Source: Macquaria australasica (Eukaryota; Chordata; Actinopteri; Centrarchiformes; Percichthyidae). Taken from it: a stretch of DNA of 64,000 nucleotides. The stretch spans positions 1 through 64,000 of the forward strand of contig SEMN01000876.1 in assembly GCA_005408345.1 (NCBI GenBank). The letters run 5' to 3'. The position numbers were made by a program, and so were the translations under genes. This document shows, in pieces, positions 22,684-36,122 of the stretch. Position 1 is the stretch's first letter, and every line of letters starts with the position of its first letter. A model generated the notes under the pieces. That model had not been told where the DNA came from, ran no database searches, and was given only the letters and a program-made list of their open reading frames with translations.

Positions 22684-25079
22684 GCAGACTGAAACAGACA
22701 AAGAGCGCAAAATTCCTGACGGCTCTTTCCTTTCACTGGACCGCAGTCCTGTGGGGATGTTTACACTCTGGTCGTATCAAGGCCTTTATGGTCCAGCCCA
22801 TATCCCCTGGAGGTTTGCGTACATGGCTCATGTGAGTGAACGTGTGTGTTTATGCGTACATGTGAGTGTGTGACTTGAGGCACCAGCAGGACTAGAGGCA
22901 GTTCCTGAACCTTATCAGCAGTCTAGAGTGAGCGGGAGATGAGTGTGTCTGGCCGCAGCGTCCATCCTCTACACACCCAGCTGGAAGACGGAACCGCAGT
23001 GACAACTTGAAGTATCAGTGGAGCATTGTGTCTGTGAGTGGCATGTATCTTTAATATTGCTGAGGGCTAATCTAATTGCTTTTCATATCATATTCATATT
23101 TCAGAAACAGTGAGACAACTATGCACTTGAGAGATACTGACACAGCCTTGAGATGCGTTCAGTCTTCTCTCACGAAAACAGGCTTTATCCGGTGTGACAC
23201 ACACAAACAAACACACATTGGTGCAAGCATGCGGTGCATGCTCACACACATACATACCTAGACATACATGCACAACCCCCTTCCCTACCTTCATGCCCCT
23301 CCCCTACAGACACACACCTGCAGATTCATTAGAACATTACATGGGCTGTAATTAGAATGAGAGCCAAGGGTAGAAGCAGTGGAGGGATGCACAAGTCTCC
23401 AGTAAATTACCTTGTAGCCATTATCAATTTCCCTGGCTACTGGTCCTTAAGATAACCCCCACCCCCTCCTTCTCCCTGTGGTCCCTTCCTGCAATTTTTC
23501 TCTGCCTGATAAACATGCTGATTAAAGCGAACAGCGTGTAAACCTTTGATACTTTCCTAAATGAAATCCATGCCCTGCCTGGGGCCTGACGCTGCGCTGC
23601 AACGCACTGTGCCTCACACACACACACACAGCTCCACGTAGGCGTGCCAGCTAATCAGATAAGGGATGTGCTCTGTGTGTGTGTGGCTATGTGCATGTGA
23701 GTGTGTGGTGTTTACAGTGCAGCAGAGGATGTGAAGTATAAAGCTGAAGCTAAACACATACAGACAAATACACAGCTAGAATTTAACTATTTGACCTAAA
23801 GTTAAACACCAAGAGATCTTAAGAACTTGGGATTCAGTACTCAAGTTTTAATATCTCTCCAATGTGTCCAACACTGGAATATACATTACAGTCAATTCCA
23901 CTGCCCAGTGACTAAGTCAGTGACAGTAATTAAGTCGGACTGATAACATTTCAGCCCAGCACAGAGCGAAGGGGGCTGCAGGCAGTGTCATGTAATTCTA
24001 GGTAAGCCTCGGGGCCAGCACTCTATTCTAATACAATGATAACCTTTTCCCTAAATACAACTGTCACTTCCTAAAGAGGCATATTAGGATGTAAAGAGTG
24101 GGATAAGGAGAGACAGAGAGAAAGAGGAAAAGAGGTAGGAATGAGAGTGTTGAAGGAGTGCGCTACATCAACACCAATTTGGTCCCTTGGCTTTAAACTT
24201 GGCAGGACCAGACTTGGCCCGACAGAATAACAGAGCATCAGAGCAACAGCAGACAACTTCCTTGTCTTGTGTTTCTGTCTCTCTGACGCCCCTTCTCTCT
24301 GGAAGCAGACTGTTGTAGATACTTGGGCCTCTGAGGTTTGACTCAACCTCGACCAATTAAATCGCTTCTCTTTTCACTGGCTCTCATTACATTACATCAT
24401 GCAGCCTTACTGTATAATACCCAGGCATAGTCGCCACTAATAATAACACAAGACAAATTTCTCACACATCCCCTGGTTTTCAGTGGAGACTAGCTTGTAG
24501 ACCTTTTGGCAAACAGCTTTGGAAAATGATTATTTTTGGATGCAGTTATGTTTTCGTCGCTATTATAGCTATCACCAGGAGACAGGCAGGAATCAGCGGG
24601 CAGCTAACGCTACTCTGGATGCAATTTTACAAATTCTAGACATACTTTCTCATCCTCTGTGGGAAAGGTAGGATAAATGATTGTGAAGAAGTGGTATATG
24701 TTTGTATAAATCTGAATTGATGGATTTTATGGGAATTGTTCATGTGTATTCATGATGCCATAAAAAATACAAACTTTGATTTTATAGTAGCTGAAAAATT
24801 TATCAAAATGGTTTATGGTGGGAATACCTGACAAAGCGACAAGGTAGCTCATGAAGCACAGTATAATAATAAATAATAATAAAATCTTTATGAGAGCTAT
24901 CTGGCTAAACGATGTTTGGACTACATTAGAGGTGGAATCTGGGTAAGAAGCTAACATAACGATAAATCAAGGCAGAGGTCATCAGGACTCTTGTGACCCA
25001 CAAGCCACTTTTCTTTCTTCATGACAGGAAGATCTGAAGAAAGAGCTCCCTGCCTGCCCTGATTCCATGTCACTTTTCT

Positions 25080-25540
25080 TTTTTCAATGTTTAATGACCC
25101 TAGCTCATTAAAGGAAGCTTCACCTGATCCAGGACCTGAGGCCCGGCATTAACTCACGACCAGAGCGGGACTAATTCTGGTGTGGCGTTGTGCAACAGTG
25201 CAACCCCCTAGCAGCCCCGTCAGAGGCAGACTAAACAAAGGCCTGGCCTGGCTTCCCCTGTCCTCTCCAGCAGGCAGAAAAGCTATTAATGAGGATCTAT
25301 GGCCCAGAGCAATGGAAGCCCTCGGTCCCCCCAGCCATGTCCATCAGGGTACTTAGCCCCATGCAGTCATTAACTTCTGTTACTAATTGTCAAATTCATT
25401 AAACTAATCCTTCCCCAACATCCGGATGTCTCCCGTGGAAATGGATGGAGAGGGCTGAGTTATTAAGATGTCAGCTGTAGGGAAGATTAAGGCCAGCAGA
25501 CATGCTCCACAAAGAAACGATACGGCCATTAAACTCTATA
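25080..25540. promoter_or_regulatory. candidate conserved non-coding element
   Basis: Repeat-free sequence contains TTAATGACCCTAGCTCATTA (25,090-25,109), GCTATTAATGAGG (about 25,282), CAGTCATTAACTTCTG (about 25,365), TACTAATTGTC (about 25,381) and GTTATTAAGATGTCAGCTG (about 25,459). The first motif is a near-palindrome of two TAAT cores. Enhancer function is inferred only from motif density. Confidence 0.3.
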
Positions 25541-27472
25541 TCAAGGTAGTGTGTGTGATATACTTTGTAATTATATATACATTCATCTTAGTAAGGGAGT
25601 AAAAGAGTGGTTCAAATGTATTCCCAGTCACAGACATGCCTTCAGTCAAGATATGTATCTGCCCCAAAGATACATGCGCGACAATCATAAAGCAAAGACT
25701 TCGGCTTGAGAATGCGGCTATTTTATTTCAGCTCTCAGCTTAAAAGGTACTTACGCATGCCACACATTCAGTCTGGGTAATATTCAACAGTCAAAGCCAT
25801 TAACAGCAACCAAGGCAATTAGAAAGCCATAAAATATTAAAAATTCAATATTCATATTCATATGGAATACATCAGAACCCTCATTAGCTCTCTCTCAATG
25901 GCTGTCACAATGAGGTCTTAATTATACACCCTAACAATACAAAGCTCCATTTTGCAAAATGGTGGGTTTCCAACATGCCTGCTTCAGCCTGTTCTGACAA
26001 CTAGGAAGCCAGCGTTGGCAGATCTTGGCTATTACAGACACAAGGCCACAAATTTCCATTACAAAATCCGCTTTTTAATCGAGTCTAAAGTTGTTGACAC
26101 GTACGTTCTATTATATTACTGCCTCCTGTATGTAGCATGCTTGTGTGTGATGGCAGGGAGGCGGGGAAGAAGACAAAGTGGAGAAATTAATTAAAGTGGT
26201 TTGAATGACAGTTTGCTCAAGGGCACCGGGGTACCATCACAAGCTTTCCATTGCCACATCTGCACTGTCATATTAACACCACCTCTAACCCCACAGCCTC
26301 CTATCCCTTCCCCTTCTCTCCAACACTCCTTCTCCTCTCCATTTCTCCTCCTCCTCATCCCTCTCCCCAGATCCATCAAGTAAGTGACTGGACGCAACAT
26401 GGTTTTAATGCTCTCTCCATTAGATCAGCTCTGGGCCTGTTGTAACATAATGGGATTGTTCTCCCCTGTTCCCCTACATGGAGGGAACAGAGGAGAGGGG
26501 ATTGAACCTTGTTGTAGCAGCTCAAGTAGATGTGGTGCAGGGGATAGGGCCAGCTAGGGTCAAGCGATTGTGTTTAATGTAATGCGGACATAGTCCGGGG
26601 GCGTGTTGGGCTGTCCTTACAACTCAGACATGCCAAACTGACAGGAAGCTTAGTGTGAGCTTAGTAGGAGGAGACACTGGTTATTTGTTTTAAATCAGCT
26701 TCCTCATTACCATTCTGTACAGACAGTTATACTCCAAGGTGACTCGCAGAGTTGGTGAAGGAGTGATAGGATGTGGAAGATGTGTGCACAAGGTACAGAA
26801 TATAGTTTGGACCAATTATAATGTTTTAAGTTACACCCAATGCTTACAAGATTATATACAGCTTATACTGGGGCTATAACAGTATGTACAATGTCTGATC
26901 CATCAAAATAAAGCAACAAATAGACATGCAAGCTTAGCGAATGTCTTTGTAAAACAAACATCGGCCAATACCTTGTTCTAAAAGGCTTTCATAGACATTC
27001 CCTTTGGTAAATTGGTAGGGCTGTCTGTTTGAAGCAGCTGTTGAAAGACGGGCTCTTCCTTTGTGCTTGTGGATGGGCTGGAGAGATGACTCACCACGTG
27101 TCAGTCCTCAACCATACAGAGTGGTGGAATAAGAAAAACAAACTGCTCACAAAGCCAGCTGCTCATAAACCCAAATACCCCGACCGGTTCCTGAGATGAT
27201 GCAGGTCAGTTACAAGAAGGGGAGAGAGGAAGGGGAATAGGGGAAAGTATTATCCTCCGCTGAGGCCACGGTGCAGGTGTGACCAGCCAACAGAGGATAT
27301 GACATGAGACATTGTCTCATCAACGCGATGAGTGAGGGACGCTTATCAGCCCACAGCAATGTGACAAGTGACAGGCCAGCGTGCGCTGATTTGGGTCCGG
27401 AGAAGAATGAAAGAGAAGCTGCAAATTTAATCAATGGAGGTACTACTGCAGCTGAGTTTGTATTTGTACAGT

Positions 27473-27542
27473 TTCCTAGCCTGAAGTTTACACACACACT
27501 TTCCTAGCCTGAAGTTTACACACACACTTTCCTAGCCTGAAG

Positions 27543-27556
<14 letters not shown>
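27473..27556. repeat. 28-bp minisatellite, three units
   Basis: Three tandem copies of a unit beginning TTCCTAGCCTGAAGTTTA and ending in (CA)4CTT lie at 28-bp spacing (CCTAGC at 27,475, 27,503 and 27,531). The CA part of the last copy has expanded into a long microsatellite. Confidence 0.9.

Positions 27557-27593
<37 letters not shown>
27546..27593. repeat. (CA)24 microsatellite
   Basis: A perfect dinucleotide array that grew out of the last minisatellite unit. Confidence 0.96.
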
Positions 27594-27595
<2 letters not shown>

Positions 27596-30394
27596 TCTCT
27601 TTAGTCTTGGATAGTGATTCATTTACAATGACAGAGCTGTTTTCAGCGATAGAGCCTGAGCATAAATATGCCATGCCGCACAGCTGGAAAATGTAGAAAT
27701 TCATCAGGGTTAAAAAGTAGAGAGATTAACGTTTCACGAGTTTCCTCTCAGATATATATGGTTACGTAAACACAGGCCCAGCCAGTCGTCAGGCAGGGAG
27801 GGAGAGCGCCTTGGCCAAAGCAAGCACAAAGCCCTAGTTTCAGCAGGCCAAGGACAAGGAGGCTTTCCATATCTACACGCATGGAAAACTAAATGTTGAG
27901 AAGCAGCAGGGAGACATAAGGTCATTTATCGATAACCATAAATACTTGTAATTCAAACAAACAAGTTTAGTTATTACTGGCTCTTAAAAAATGCAATATT
28001 TTAATGGTTGTTTCTACATTTAAAAAAATTGTCATTCTGTGCCTCCACTCTCAGACGATTAACGGGTTTCTGATTTTTTAAGATGAGGGGAAATCATGTA
28101 ACTTCTTCCAAACATTCAAGGTCCCGCCTCTTATCATAAAAAGGATAAGGTGTTCCAATAAATAAGCATCAGCAACTGTTTTCTGTCGGGCATAAAACAA
28201 AGTCATAATCCCAGCTCTGTCATAGCAACATTCCCACTTGGCTGAGGTAAGAGTGTTTGAGCGTCTGAGACAGGAAGCTGCTTCCAGAAAGCGAGTAGGA
28301 CAGAATCAAAGAAGGAGTCTCATGCCACAGAGAGGTAAACTATGTCAGTTGCTTTTCATGGTCCGTAACAACCACCTAGTCCACAGGGTGCATGCACGCT
28401 CATGTACCGACGTCCATGTATATACACACAGTCACGCACTGGCCCACAAACACACACATACACTCCAAAATGTAAATGTTTTTCTGGTGAGGTCAGGTTC
28501 CAGACTCTTGGCATCTTGGCTCTCCTGTCCTCTATCCTCCATAGCGCCAACAGACCTCATGAAGCCCCCCCTTCCCTCCCCAGAGAGAGACTAGAGGAAA
28601 ATATAGCAATGATGCTGGTTTAACCCACTCTCCAGACTCCAGAAAGTGTTTTTCTACGGCTGGTTATGACTTTAGCTGCGGGAGGTGATGGGGCCTGCCA
28701 CAAATATTTCTTGAGGGGAATGGTTCACAAAACAAAACATAAAAGCCCTCTTAATTTCAGAGTAGATGAATGGCAGGGAGTTGAAAGACTTAGCACTATT
28801 CCTCAGCTGTCTGTTCTCAGACGGGCAGTATTGGGCCTGACTAGCTGTTGATACTGGTGAGTTTAAAAGGTTTTATTACACGTCCAACCTCCTCAGTGAC
28901 TTCTGCTTTTCTTAAATGGCTGGATTATCCCTCACACTCTTACATGCGTCTGCAGAGTAAAAACAACTGGCTAGAATCCAAAAGGAGCAATATGTTGCTG
29001 TGGAAGCCATGTAAATCCAACTTCACATTTTCAGATTAACTTGAAATTTGACTTTTAAAAAAGAGGAGAAAACAGAGAGTGTGGAAAAATGTAGCCTATT
29101 TTCATCGAGGGTGACAGTGAAGATGTAACAATAGATCTCTGATGATCAAAAGTAGCAGTTGTTTTCAAAGGAAGGACATCCAAAGGCATTTTGAAGAAAA
29201 AGTGACAAAACACACAATGACAAAAATGAGAAAAGAAATCAAATTTGGTCTGCCGGGCTTAGAAAATGATCACAGATTTCCCTTAATTTTTAATATGAAC
29301 AATCAAACAAACGAGAAATTATAGTAATACACTTTCCATAATGGTGTGTTTACATCAGGGCCTAATAGAACATATTAGCCAGTATTTCAAATGCAAATAA
29401 CCTCTAGATACATCTACAATTCATCCAGCATCAAAATAAAATCAGAAAAAAAGACCATAAGCACACACACACACGTTCTTCACTGGAACAATGTTCAACC
29501 AAGCAGTGGTTGTGGCTCATGCCCTTGGCAAGGCGAGATAAGGCTATCAGCTTCCATCATCGCTAAACAAGATTGAGCAAAGTACATTAAGCAGAAAAAT
29601 ACAAACAAATTACAAAGGCTTGAGGCTAGGCTCTTTATCTAATGTTTGTGGGGACTGTTAGCGTCAGTTGGAGGGAAATGGGCCTGCATCTAATAGATCC
29701 TGTCCCACCACTTCCACATGGCCAGCGAACAATACACAGTGCCATTATCTCAGCGCTAATGCTATCCTTCCTCATGTGCAAAACAAGCCTGCAATCTCAA
29801 CCCCACTGCCACTGTGGCGACCAACATAAATACAAGCAGTCTCAGACCAAAGGAAAAGATAACAATGGCTATCACATAGAGAGAGACACAGAGAGACAGC
29901 TGTTTGAAGGAATCTATACTAGCTCATGCTGAAATATGTGCGGTATTCTAAACTTGCACTGAAAATGTAATAAAACGAAACTTTCTACAAAGTGATCATC
30001 CATCGGTTTTAGACTGCTTGTAAGCTACTTGCAATAACACCATTTAGAGGTCTCTCTGCACCACAAACCAGCTACAACAAGCTTGCATTAGCTTTGTTAT
30101 TGATCTGATCTCCTAAACCCTCGCTGTGACCCCAGAGGTCATGATTTATGTATTAAGCAGCTTTTTAAAGAAATCCATTTTCCTGTTGAGCCCCCAATGT
30201 ACGTCTAATGCTACACCATGCCGGTAATCAGAGAAGGGCTGCGTGTTTGATTTTGACCACCCCTCCCCTTCCTTCGTAGTTCACACCCCTCCTCAATGAC
30301 TGGTCTCACAACACCTCAGCTCCCTAATCAATACCACAGAGCTCCTGGTTCAACTGGAGATTCCTCTGCCTGCCTGCCAGCCAGCTAGCCTGCC

Positions 30395-30423
30395 CTCCTC
30401 CTCCTCCTCCTCCTCCTCCTCCT
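30395..30423. repeat. (CTC)n trinucleotide repeat
   Basis: About ten CTC units inside a wider pyrimidine-rich region (30,360-30,470). It yields poly-Glu frames on the minus strand that are not coding. Confidence 0.9.
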
Positions 30424-33400
30424 CTCTGCTCCTCTCTGCTCCTTTCTTTCTCCTCTCCCTCCTTTCCTCGCAGCAGGATACACCTCCATCAGGGCACTCG
30501 CAACAACGCGGTGCCAGGCTTCTGAAGGGTCCGGATGAAAGTGCGACGACAATACAATGGAGACAGAGTTGCCAGTAGAAGAAAGAAAGATGGAGCGAGG
30601 GAGAGGGAAGAATAAAAAAGAATGTTTGGACTTGTGGACAGACTGCCTCTGCGATCTCAGAGGGCCCCACTCTTGTCTGCTGATGTCGATAATGGAGCGG
30701 CGGTAGAGACTGAGGATGAGGGGGGAGTGAGTGTGTGTGTATGTAATAAAGGTCAGGAGAAACAGGGAATGGGGGGGGAGAGGGTGTGCAAGTTTAAGAA
30801 AAGGATTATCTCACTAAAAACAAGGTGTTTTAACACACACCCACGGAGAGGAATGTTTCATCTACAAAGGCCTAAAAGGTCTCAGTGCACCTCTCCAAGA
30901 CTTTTTCCCAGACAACTCCAGGAAAAAAAAATACTGGCTTGATAAAAAAAGGGAAGGAGGAAGTTGGGTGTTAACTGACCCGTGATATCAGTTATCCAAA
31001 AAATAAAAGAACTTTTAAAAAAACGGCAAAGTCGAATGCATTACAGGATAGGAAATTAGATTTGAAAGTAACATTTCCATCGTTCTCAAAGCTGGGTCTC
31101 AGTATGACAGAGACGTCACAGTGCTGCTAATTAGAGCTGGCAGAAAGGAACGTGTGCATAGATATCATCTATTGTTCCTCATCACTCTAATGAGCTTAAA
31201 TATCTTTGTCTTTATTCATCAGCTCAAAGGTTGCAGAGTTTCTGCAAAAGAGTCACTATCTTTTTATATATTATTATCTATTACTACACCAAGTGATTGA
31301 AGCTCTAGTTGCATCCTCCCAAAACTCAGTGCCATTCGTGCCCTATAGGCTGTGCTACATTCAAGGCACAACATCTTTTCCATTTGCTGAAAACCATCTT
31401 AAAGAAACAAAATATCTTTTAAAAGTGTAAAGAAAAACAACTGGAAAACATATCGAAAAATGAAATAACAGGTACTAATACATAAAAACATCTATTTGTG
31501 TGCAACATCAAGTAGTTTGCAGTTGGGTTTGGCAGAGAGAAAAAGAGTACGAGAGCAGTGAGAGCACTTCTTTCTACTGTAGAGTGATGAAAGAAGGCAA
31601 ACTGGGGCAAGAAAAGAGAGGCAGAGGTGTGTAAGGAGAACAGAGATAGACCTGTTATCATGTAACAGAGGCCCGATTTGACCTGACCTTGAACACACAA
31701 GCGTGCACGCGTGCACACACACACAAGCAGGGTCACTGGGCATAAAGAGCCACTGTGTCAGGTCACAGAGCACAGAGAGAAGGATAAAGGACTTGAGGGA
31801 TGTGATATGACTAATATGAGGGGTTTTTGCAGGCCTTCGGGGGGACTGGCGTTACAGCCAGGGGTGACTGACACTGCTGATCTGTATCACACATCAGAGC
31901 AGATCACAGCAGAGGAGAGCAGACCAACCACACACATGAAGTGTGGACACACAACCGACCAAATCCAATTTCAGAATCCACACAAACAAGGATACTTTGA
32001 CATGAGAGAGGATTTAAATTACAAACTACAAATCAAAATGTTTTACACTTACACAGGCTTATCTTTTACATAATGTTTGTATTCTAGCTCGCCTTTGAAG
32101 CCTGGCAGAAGACACAAGGACGTCATCTATTCTATGAAAATATACCCTTACAGCCATGGATGTACAAAAGTGTACGATCCCCCCTGCCGCTGACAAAACT
32201 GTTATTTCTCCCCCTCAAAGAGCAGGTTCAAAGATCAGCACCTAGCAGGATGGGATGGGGTACGCTGTGGCTTGCATGTCTATCAGGTTACACACTTCAA
32301 AGACACACTGCCATACACAGCCAGCGATGAGAGCAAAGGAGCCAAGGATAGGGCTACATTGTCTTTCTGCCATTATCTCTACTGCCAGGGGATGGATGGC
32401 TCATTTTTTCTATTATAATTGGGCTTTTTTTCCTCTATCAACAATGCTTCTGAAGAATACGATCTCTTCCTTTGAATCTTTTGAATGGCTCTAAACATTC
32501 TCCGAGAGGCCAAAGTGTAGAGGGTCCCTTTGGTTTGTCAGCTTCTGGAAATGATCCGTAGATGGCACTGTTGGCTCATGCTACGCGTCTGTTGCCAGCA
32601 CTGCAAAAGGAGGAGGAGGAGGGACGAATATCCACTTAAAACTCATCAACTCCGGATCTGAGAAAAAAAAATCTTTCATCTATGCTCAAGTGTCATTTGC
32701 CAAATATAATCTTGTAACTTCTAATTAATTCAAACTGCTAGAAAGAATCTTTCAAAATATCACACTTTCCAAACAGAACACATTTTTTAATGCTAAAACT
32801 GTTCTTTTCCAGTAAGGGTGATTTAACAGCTCATTATCAAAAGAAGTGTTTTTTTCTCTTTTTTCCCCCTCTATCATTTCCTTCACCAATCAACAACACC
32901 ACAAACTTTATGGTGGAAAACAAATTTGCCTAGTAAACCAGGCATGTGTTGGACATAATTGAGTGTGACCATAATCCATGACTTTTTGGAGGAGATTTGA
33001 GATGCTCTGACAGAATTGTGTGAGTTTCTAAATACAGGGGATGCAATAAGTTTACTACCCTTCACAATGTGGTTAAAATGGTACAAGTTGGTCAATCTAA
33101 AGATTAGTGAGAATGGCAAAAAAGCAACTTTAGAGAGCAGTAACTTGAAATTTGAGAAAAGAAAGTTATATTCTTATGGTTGAAATCACTCAGTGAGAAA
33201 GAGAGGAAGCCTGTTGTTTATGGTGCAGGTCTGTTGATGGCGGTGAGAGGGGTAAACGGGGAGACGACTGGAGGTTTGCTAGCCTGCGTGGGCCCCATGG
33301 GAGTCCAACTGCCCTGATCTATGGCCCGTCTGACTGGTGAGGTCAGACCAGAGAAGCCCTGGAAATGGGAAATTAGCAGCCCTTTGCAATTAGAGCCCTG

Positions 33401-35470
33401 ACCACAGGCAGAGATGGTATATTGCATCATGTACCAGACAGATGTCCACTTTTTGACTGTGAATATGACAGAAACTGGACTGTTTGAATGCGTGCATACT
33501 CACAAGAAAACGCACAAACAAGAGCTTTCTCATGTAGCCGCATGTGTAAAGCCTGCAATTTATACAGAAGACGACAAAGAAAGTCAGGCAGAGGGCGCGA
33601 AATGCCCTGAGGCAGGCTGACTGGCCCTTGCCACCCAGGCGGTGTGCGGACATGCAGGGGCCCTGGAGCAGCCCTCAGCTCCGGATGAACATGTCTCCAC
33701 ACAGACCTACAGGAAGAACCAAGCCCCCCCCCCCCTCGTTTACACCACGTCAAGCCAACTCCTATCTCAACAACAAACTCCTATCCACCATCCCATAAGA
33801 GGCTCTTAAATTTTGATGCTGCAAGCTAAAATGAGAGGTTGTGTGGGGGTGCAGGGGTGGAAAAAGTGTAACACAGGATCAATCCCACACCCTGTTTGCG
33901 CTGACAGCAGGGCTGCTGTTGAAGTGTGTGTCCAGGTAGCTTCCTCATGGCTGCAGGCGGTCAGGTAGGCAGGCAGTGCCAGCGGTGTGTTAAACACACA
34001 CGCGGTTGTCTCAAACCTGTCAGTCAGCCACCCTGCACCACATCAGACCACAGAGGTCTCATACATAATTTGGCATCAAATGAATATTTTCTCAACATCC
34101 TGGCAAAAGTGGTATTTGATGAAATATTAATTTGGTGATTAATTTTTGCATCTGATCTTCTGTCAAGTGAGATAAAAAAAAAAGAATGGAATTTTTCCTG
34201 TGAAGCCAGTTGTTGAAGGGCACCTCACTCCAACTTCACACATAAAACTTTAATCAACTGATACAACAGGCACACTATTTTCCCAGAGTAAGATAAAAGA
34301 AAAGCTTACTACACTTTGAAAGTGAAATCAAGACATACTAAATAAGACAGACTAAAAGCACTAACATGGCTTTTTAATCTCCCGAGCAGCTTGTTTGCAC
34401 GTTACAATAGGTGCTAAGGACTGTTAAGTGTACAGCAGGCCAGATGAAGCTAGACAAGCACAGACTCTTGGAGACGATGCTGATGGGCTACTAAGTGACT
34501 CTGAATCCACAGAGAATTACTTGTAAAACATCTCAACAGTGTGACATATGTCATGAACCTTAGCCGAGATGAGAAGTTTAGTAGGGCTCTGAGAGCTTGT
34601 TCACTAAAAAGCAGTCAAGCATATGTCAGTGGTGGCAAGGAGTCAAAATGATGACTACTTTTGTGTACGCTCAATGAAGCATTGCAATAGTGCGTTCACA
34701 CAATTATTGTAACGCTATTCTGAATAAGATTAACTCTCTATTTCATTAATGTGTGAAGCCTCTTAAATCATGTGTGGAAATAAAATTAGGATTTTTTTTA
34801 AATTCTAGATTTATGATCAGATGTTTTATTAATTAATGTAATTTGTTCATTTTCCTTTTCAAAGAAGTTTTGTACAATCACTCCTGTAAGAAAATGTTGT
34901 TGTATATTTACATTTGTGCATATGTAGGTTTGTGTATATGTGTGTGCATATATCATATCTTTTAAATTGCTCTGTTTTTTATATTACATATAAAATAACA
35001 TAAAAAACAGGTCTACCTAAATTTACCTCTTAAGATGCAGATTACTGGTTTAAATTTTTTTGTGTACTTTCAAACTTGTTATTCCAAAGTATCCTAATTA
35101 AAGTCACAGTCAAACCTTTAAAGAGCATGTTGCGTTCTTAGTTTAATGTGCTTCTTGTTGGAACAGAAGATTGTTGTGACACATACTTTAGAAAGGGATT
35201 ATTCAACCTGATTATACTGTATCTGAAAAGCCATGGAAACAAATGTTGGGTTTAGAAACTGGAACAGTTAGCAAGACAAAGAGACACAGATATTTTTCTA
35301 AGGAGCCATCAGACCAAACCAAAGCTAAAGCACTGTGAACGCTGGACTTAAGTTTTGCAGGTGGCAAGGATGAGTACAAATGGTGGAGCGCCAATGCTGA
35401 TTTGTTTCTTCTGTGCGTGCAAATAAATCAATAAGTCACTTGTTTGCAAATGTTAGAAAAGCTGAGATAT

Positions 35471-35612
35471 GGGGTCCTGGTAGCTCACCTGATAGAGCAC
35501 GTACCATGAAGGCTTGTTGCATGTCATCCTCCTCTCTCTCCCACCTTTCCTGTCTCTTTCTGCAGCTGTCACTATCCAATAAAGGCAAAATGCCCGAAAA
35601 AATAATCTTTAA
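35471..35612 (+). mobile_element. tRNA-derived SINE, internally deleted
   Basis: The head reads GGGGTCCTGG then TAGCTCACCTGATAGAGCAC (35,481-35,500), which is a tRNA A-box region. The body reads TTGCATGTCATCCTCC, followed by a pyrimidine-rich part, and the tail is CAATAAAGGCAAAATGCCC(A)n. This head-body-tail order matches a SINE family abundant in percomorph fish. The tRNA B-box and neighbouring half of the head are missing, so this copy could not be transcribed by Pol III on its own. It lies just downstream of dph6 exon 3, in intron 3. Confidence 0.72.
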
Positions 35613-35937
35613 TAATCTTAATACACTTATCAATACTACGAGTCTGCTTTAGATTTTCTGCCCTATTAGAAGTTGTTTGTACTTCTAATTGGAATGATGT
35701 AATAGATATGTACAGCAATACAGTACTTCAGTTTGTTTGACGTATTAATAACTGTTAGGGATGAAAGTATCACTTATTATGAAAATAAATAAACGGGTAA
35801 AATGTGTGTGTGTGTGCATGGAAAATAAGAGGGGGTTGAAACCCAATTGTCCAGCAGCATCCACTCTACAGACCAATGCAGTGCTAGGATAATAAAACCC
35901 TTTATTTCTCACTAATGGTGGGGACAGAGAGGCCTAC

Positions 35938-36122
35938 CTTGACGAGGTGCAGCAGCTCATACAGGTCCTCCACCTCATCCCCCTCTGTCTCACTGTAGTT
36001 TCTGCTGGTGTCCAGGCTAGAGCCCTGGATGGTGCGTCTATACAGGGGCAGATCCATGGCTTCGGCAAACAGCTCTATGGCCTGGTGGCCCACTGTCTGG
36101 TACATGTAGCTGTCCAACTCGT
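35938..36122 (-). CDS. dph6: dph6 exon 3 (residues 39-100)
   Basis: The translation runs DELDSYMYQTVGHQAIEL through GDEVEDLYELLHLVK. DSYMYQTVGH, LPLYRRTI and GDEVEDLYELL are DPH6-family signatures, nearly identical to human. The acceptor is CCACAG|AC and the donor GTCAAG|GTAGGC; the exon ends in phase 0. At 185 nt it is the longest exon found. It is followed by the 13.5-kb intron 3. Confidence 0.95.

Larger units (their letters stand above)
22486..35937 (-). other. dph6: dph6 intron 3 (13.5 kb)
   Basis: The largest intron found contains (CA)n arrays (22,660-22,683 and 27,546-27,593), a 28-bp minisatellite (27,473-27,556), a (CTC)n run (30,395-30,423), a poly(C) run (33,724-33,734), a tRNA-derived SINE (35,471-35,612) and regulatory-looking blocks (25,080-25,540). 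No further exon of dph6 belongs here, because exons 3 and 4 join in phase 0, and no nested gene was recognised. Confidence 0.85.

Noticed and set aside
30350..30942. 106-aa frames on both strands
   Set aside because: Poly-Glu comes from the (CTC)n repeat; no splice or homology support.
35481..35500. A tRNA gene
   Set aside because: Only an A-box-like half is present, fused to a SINE body; no anticodon arm or B box.
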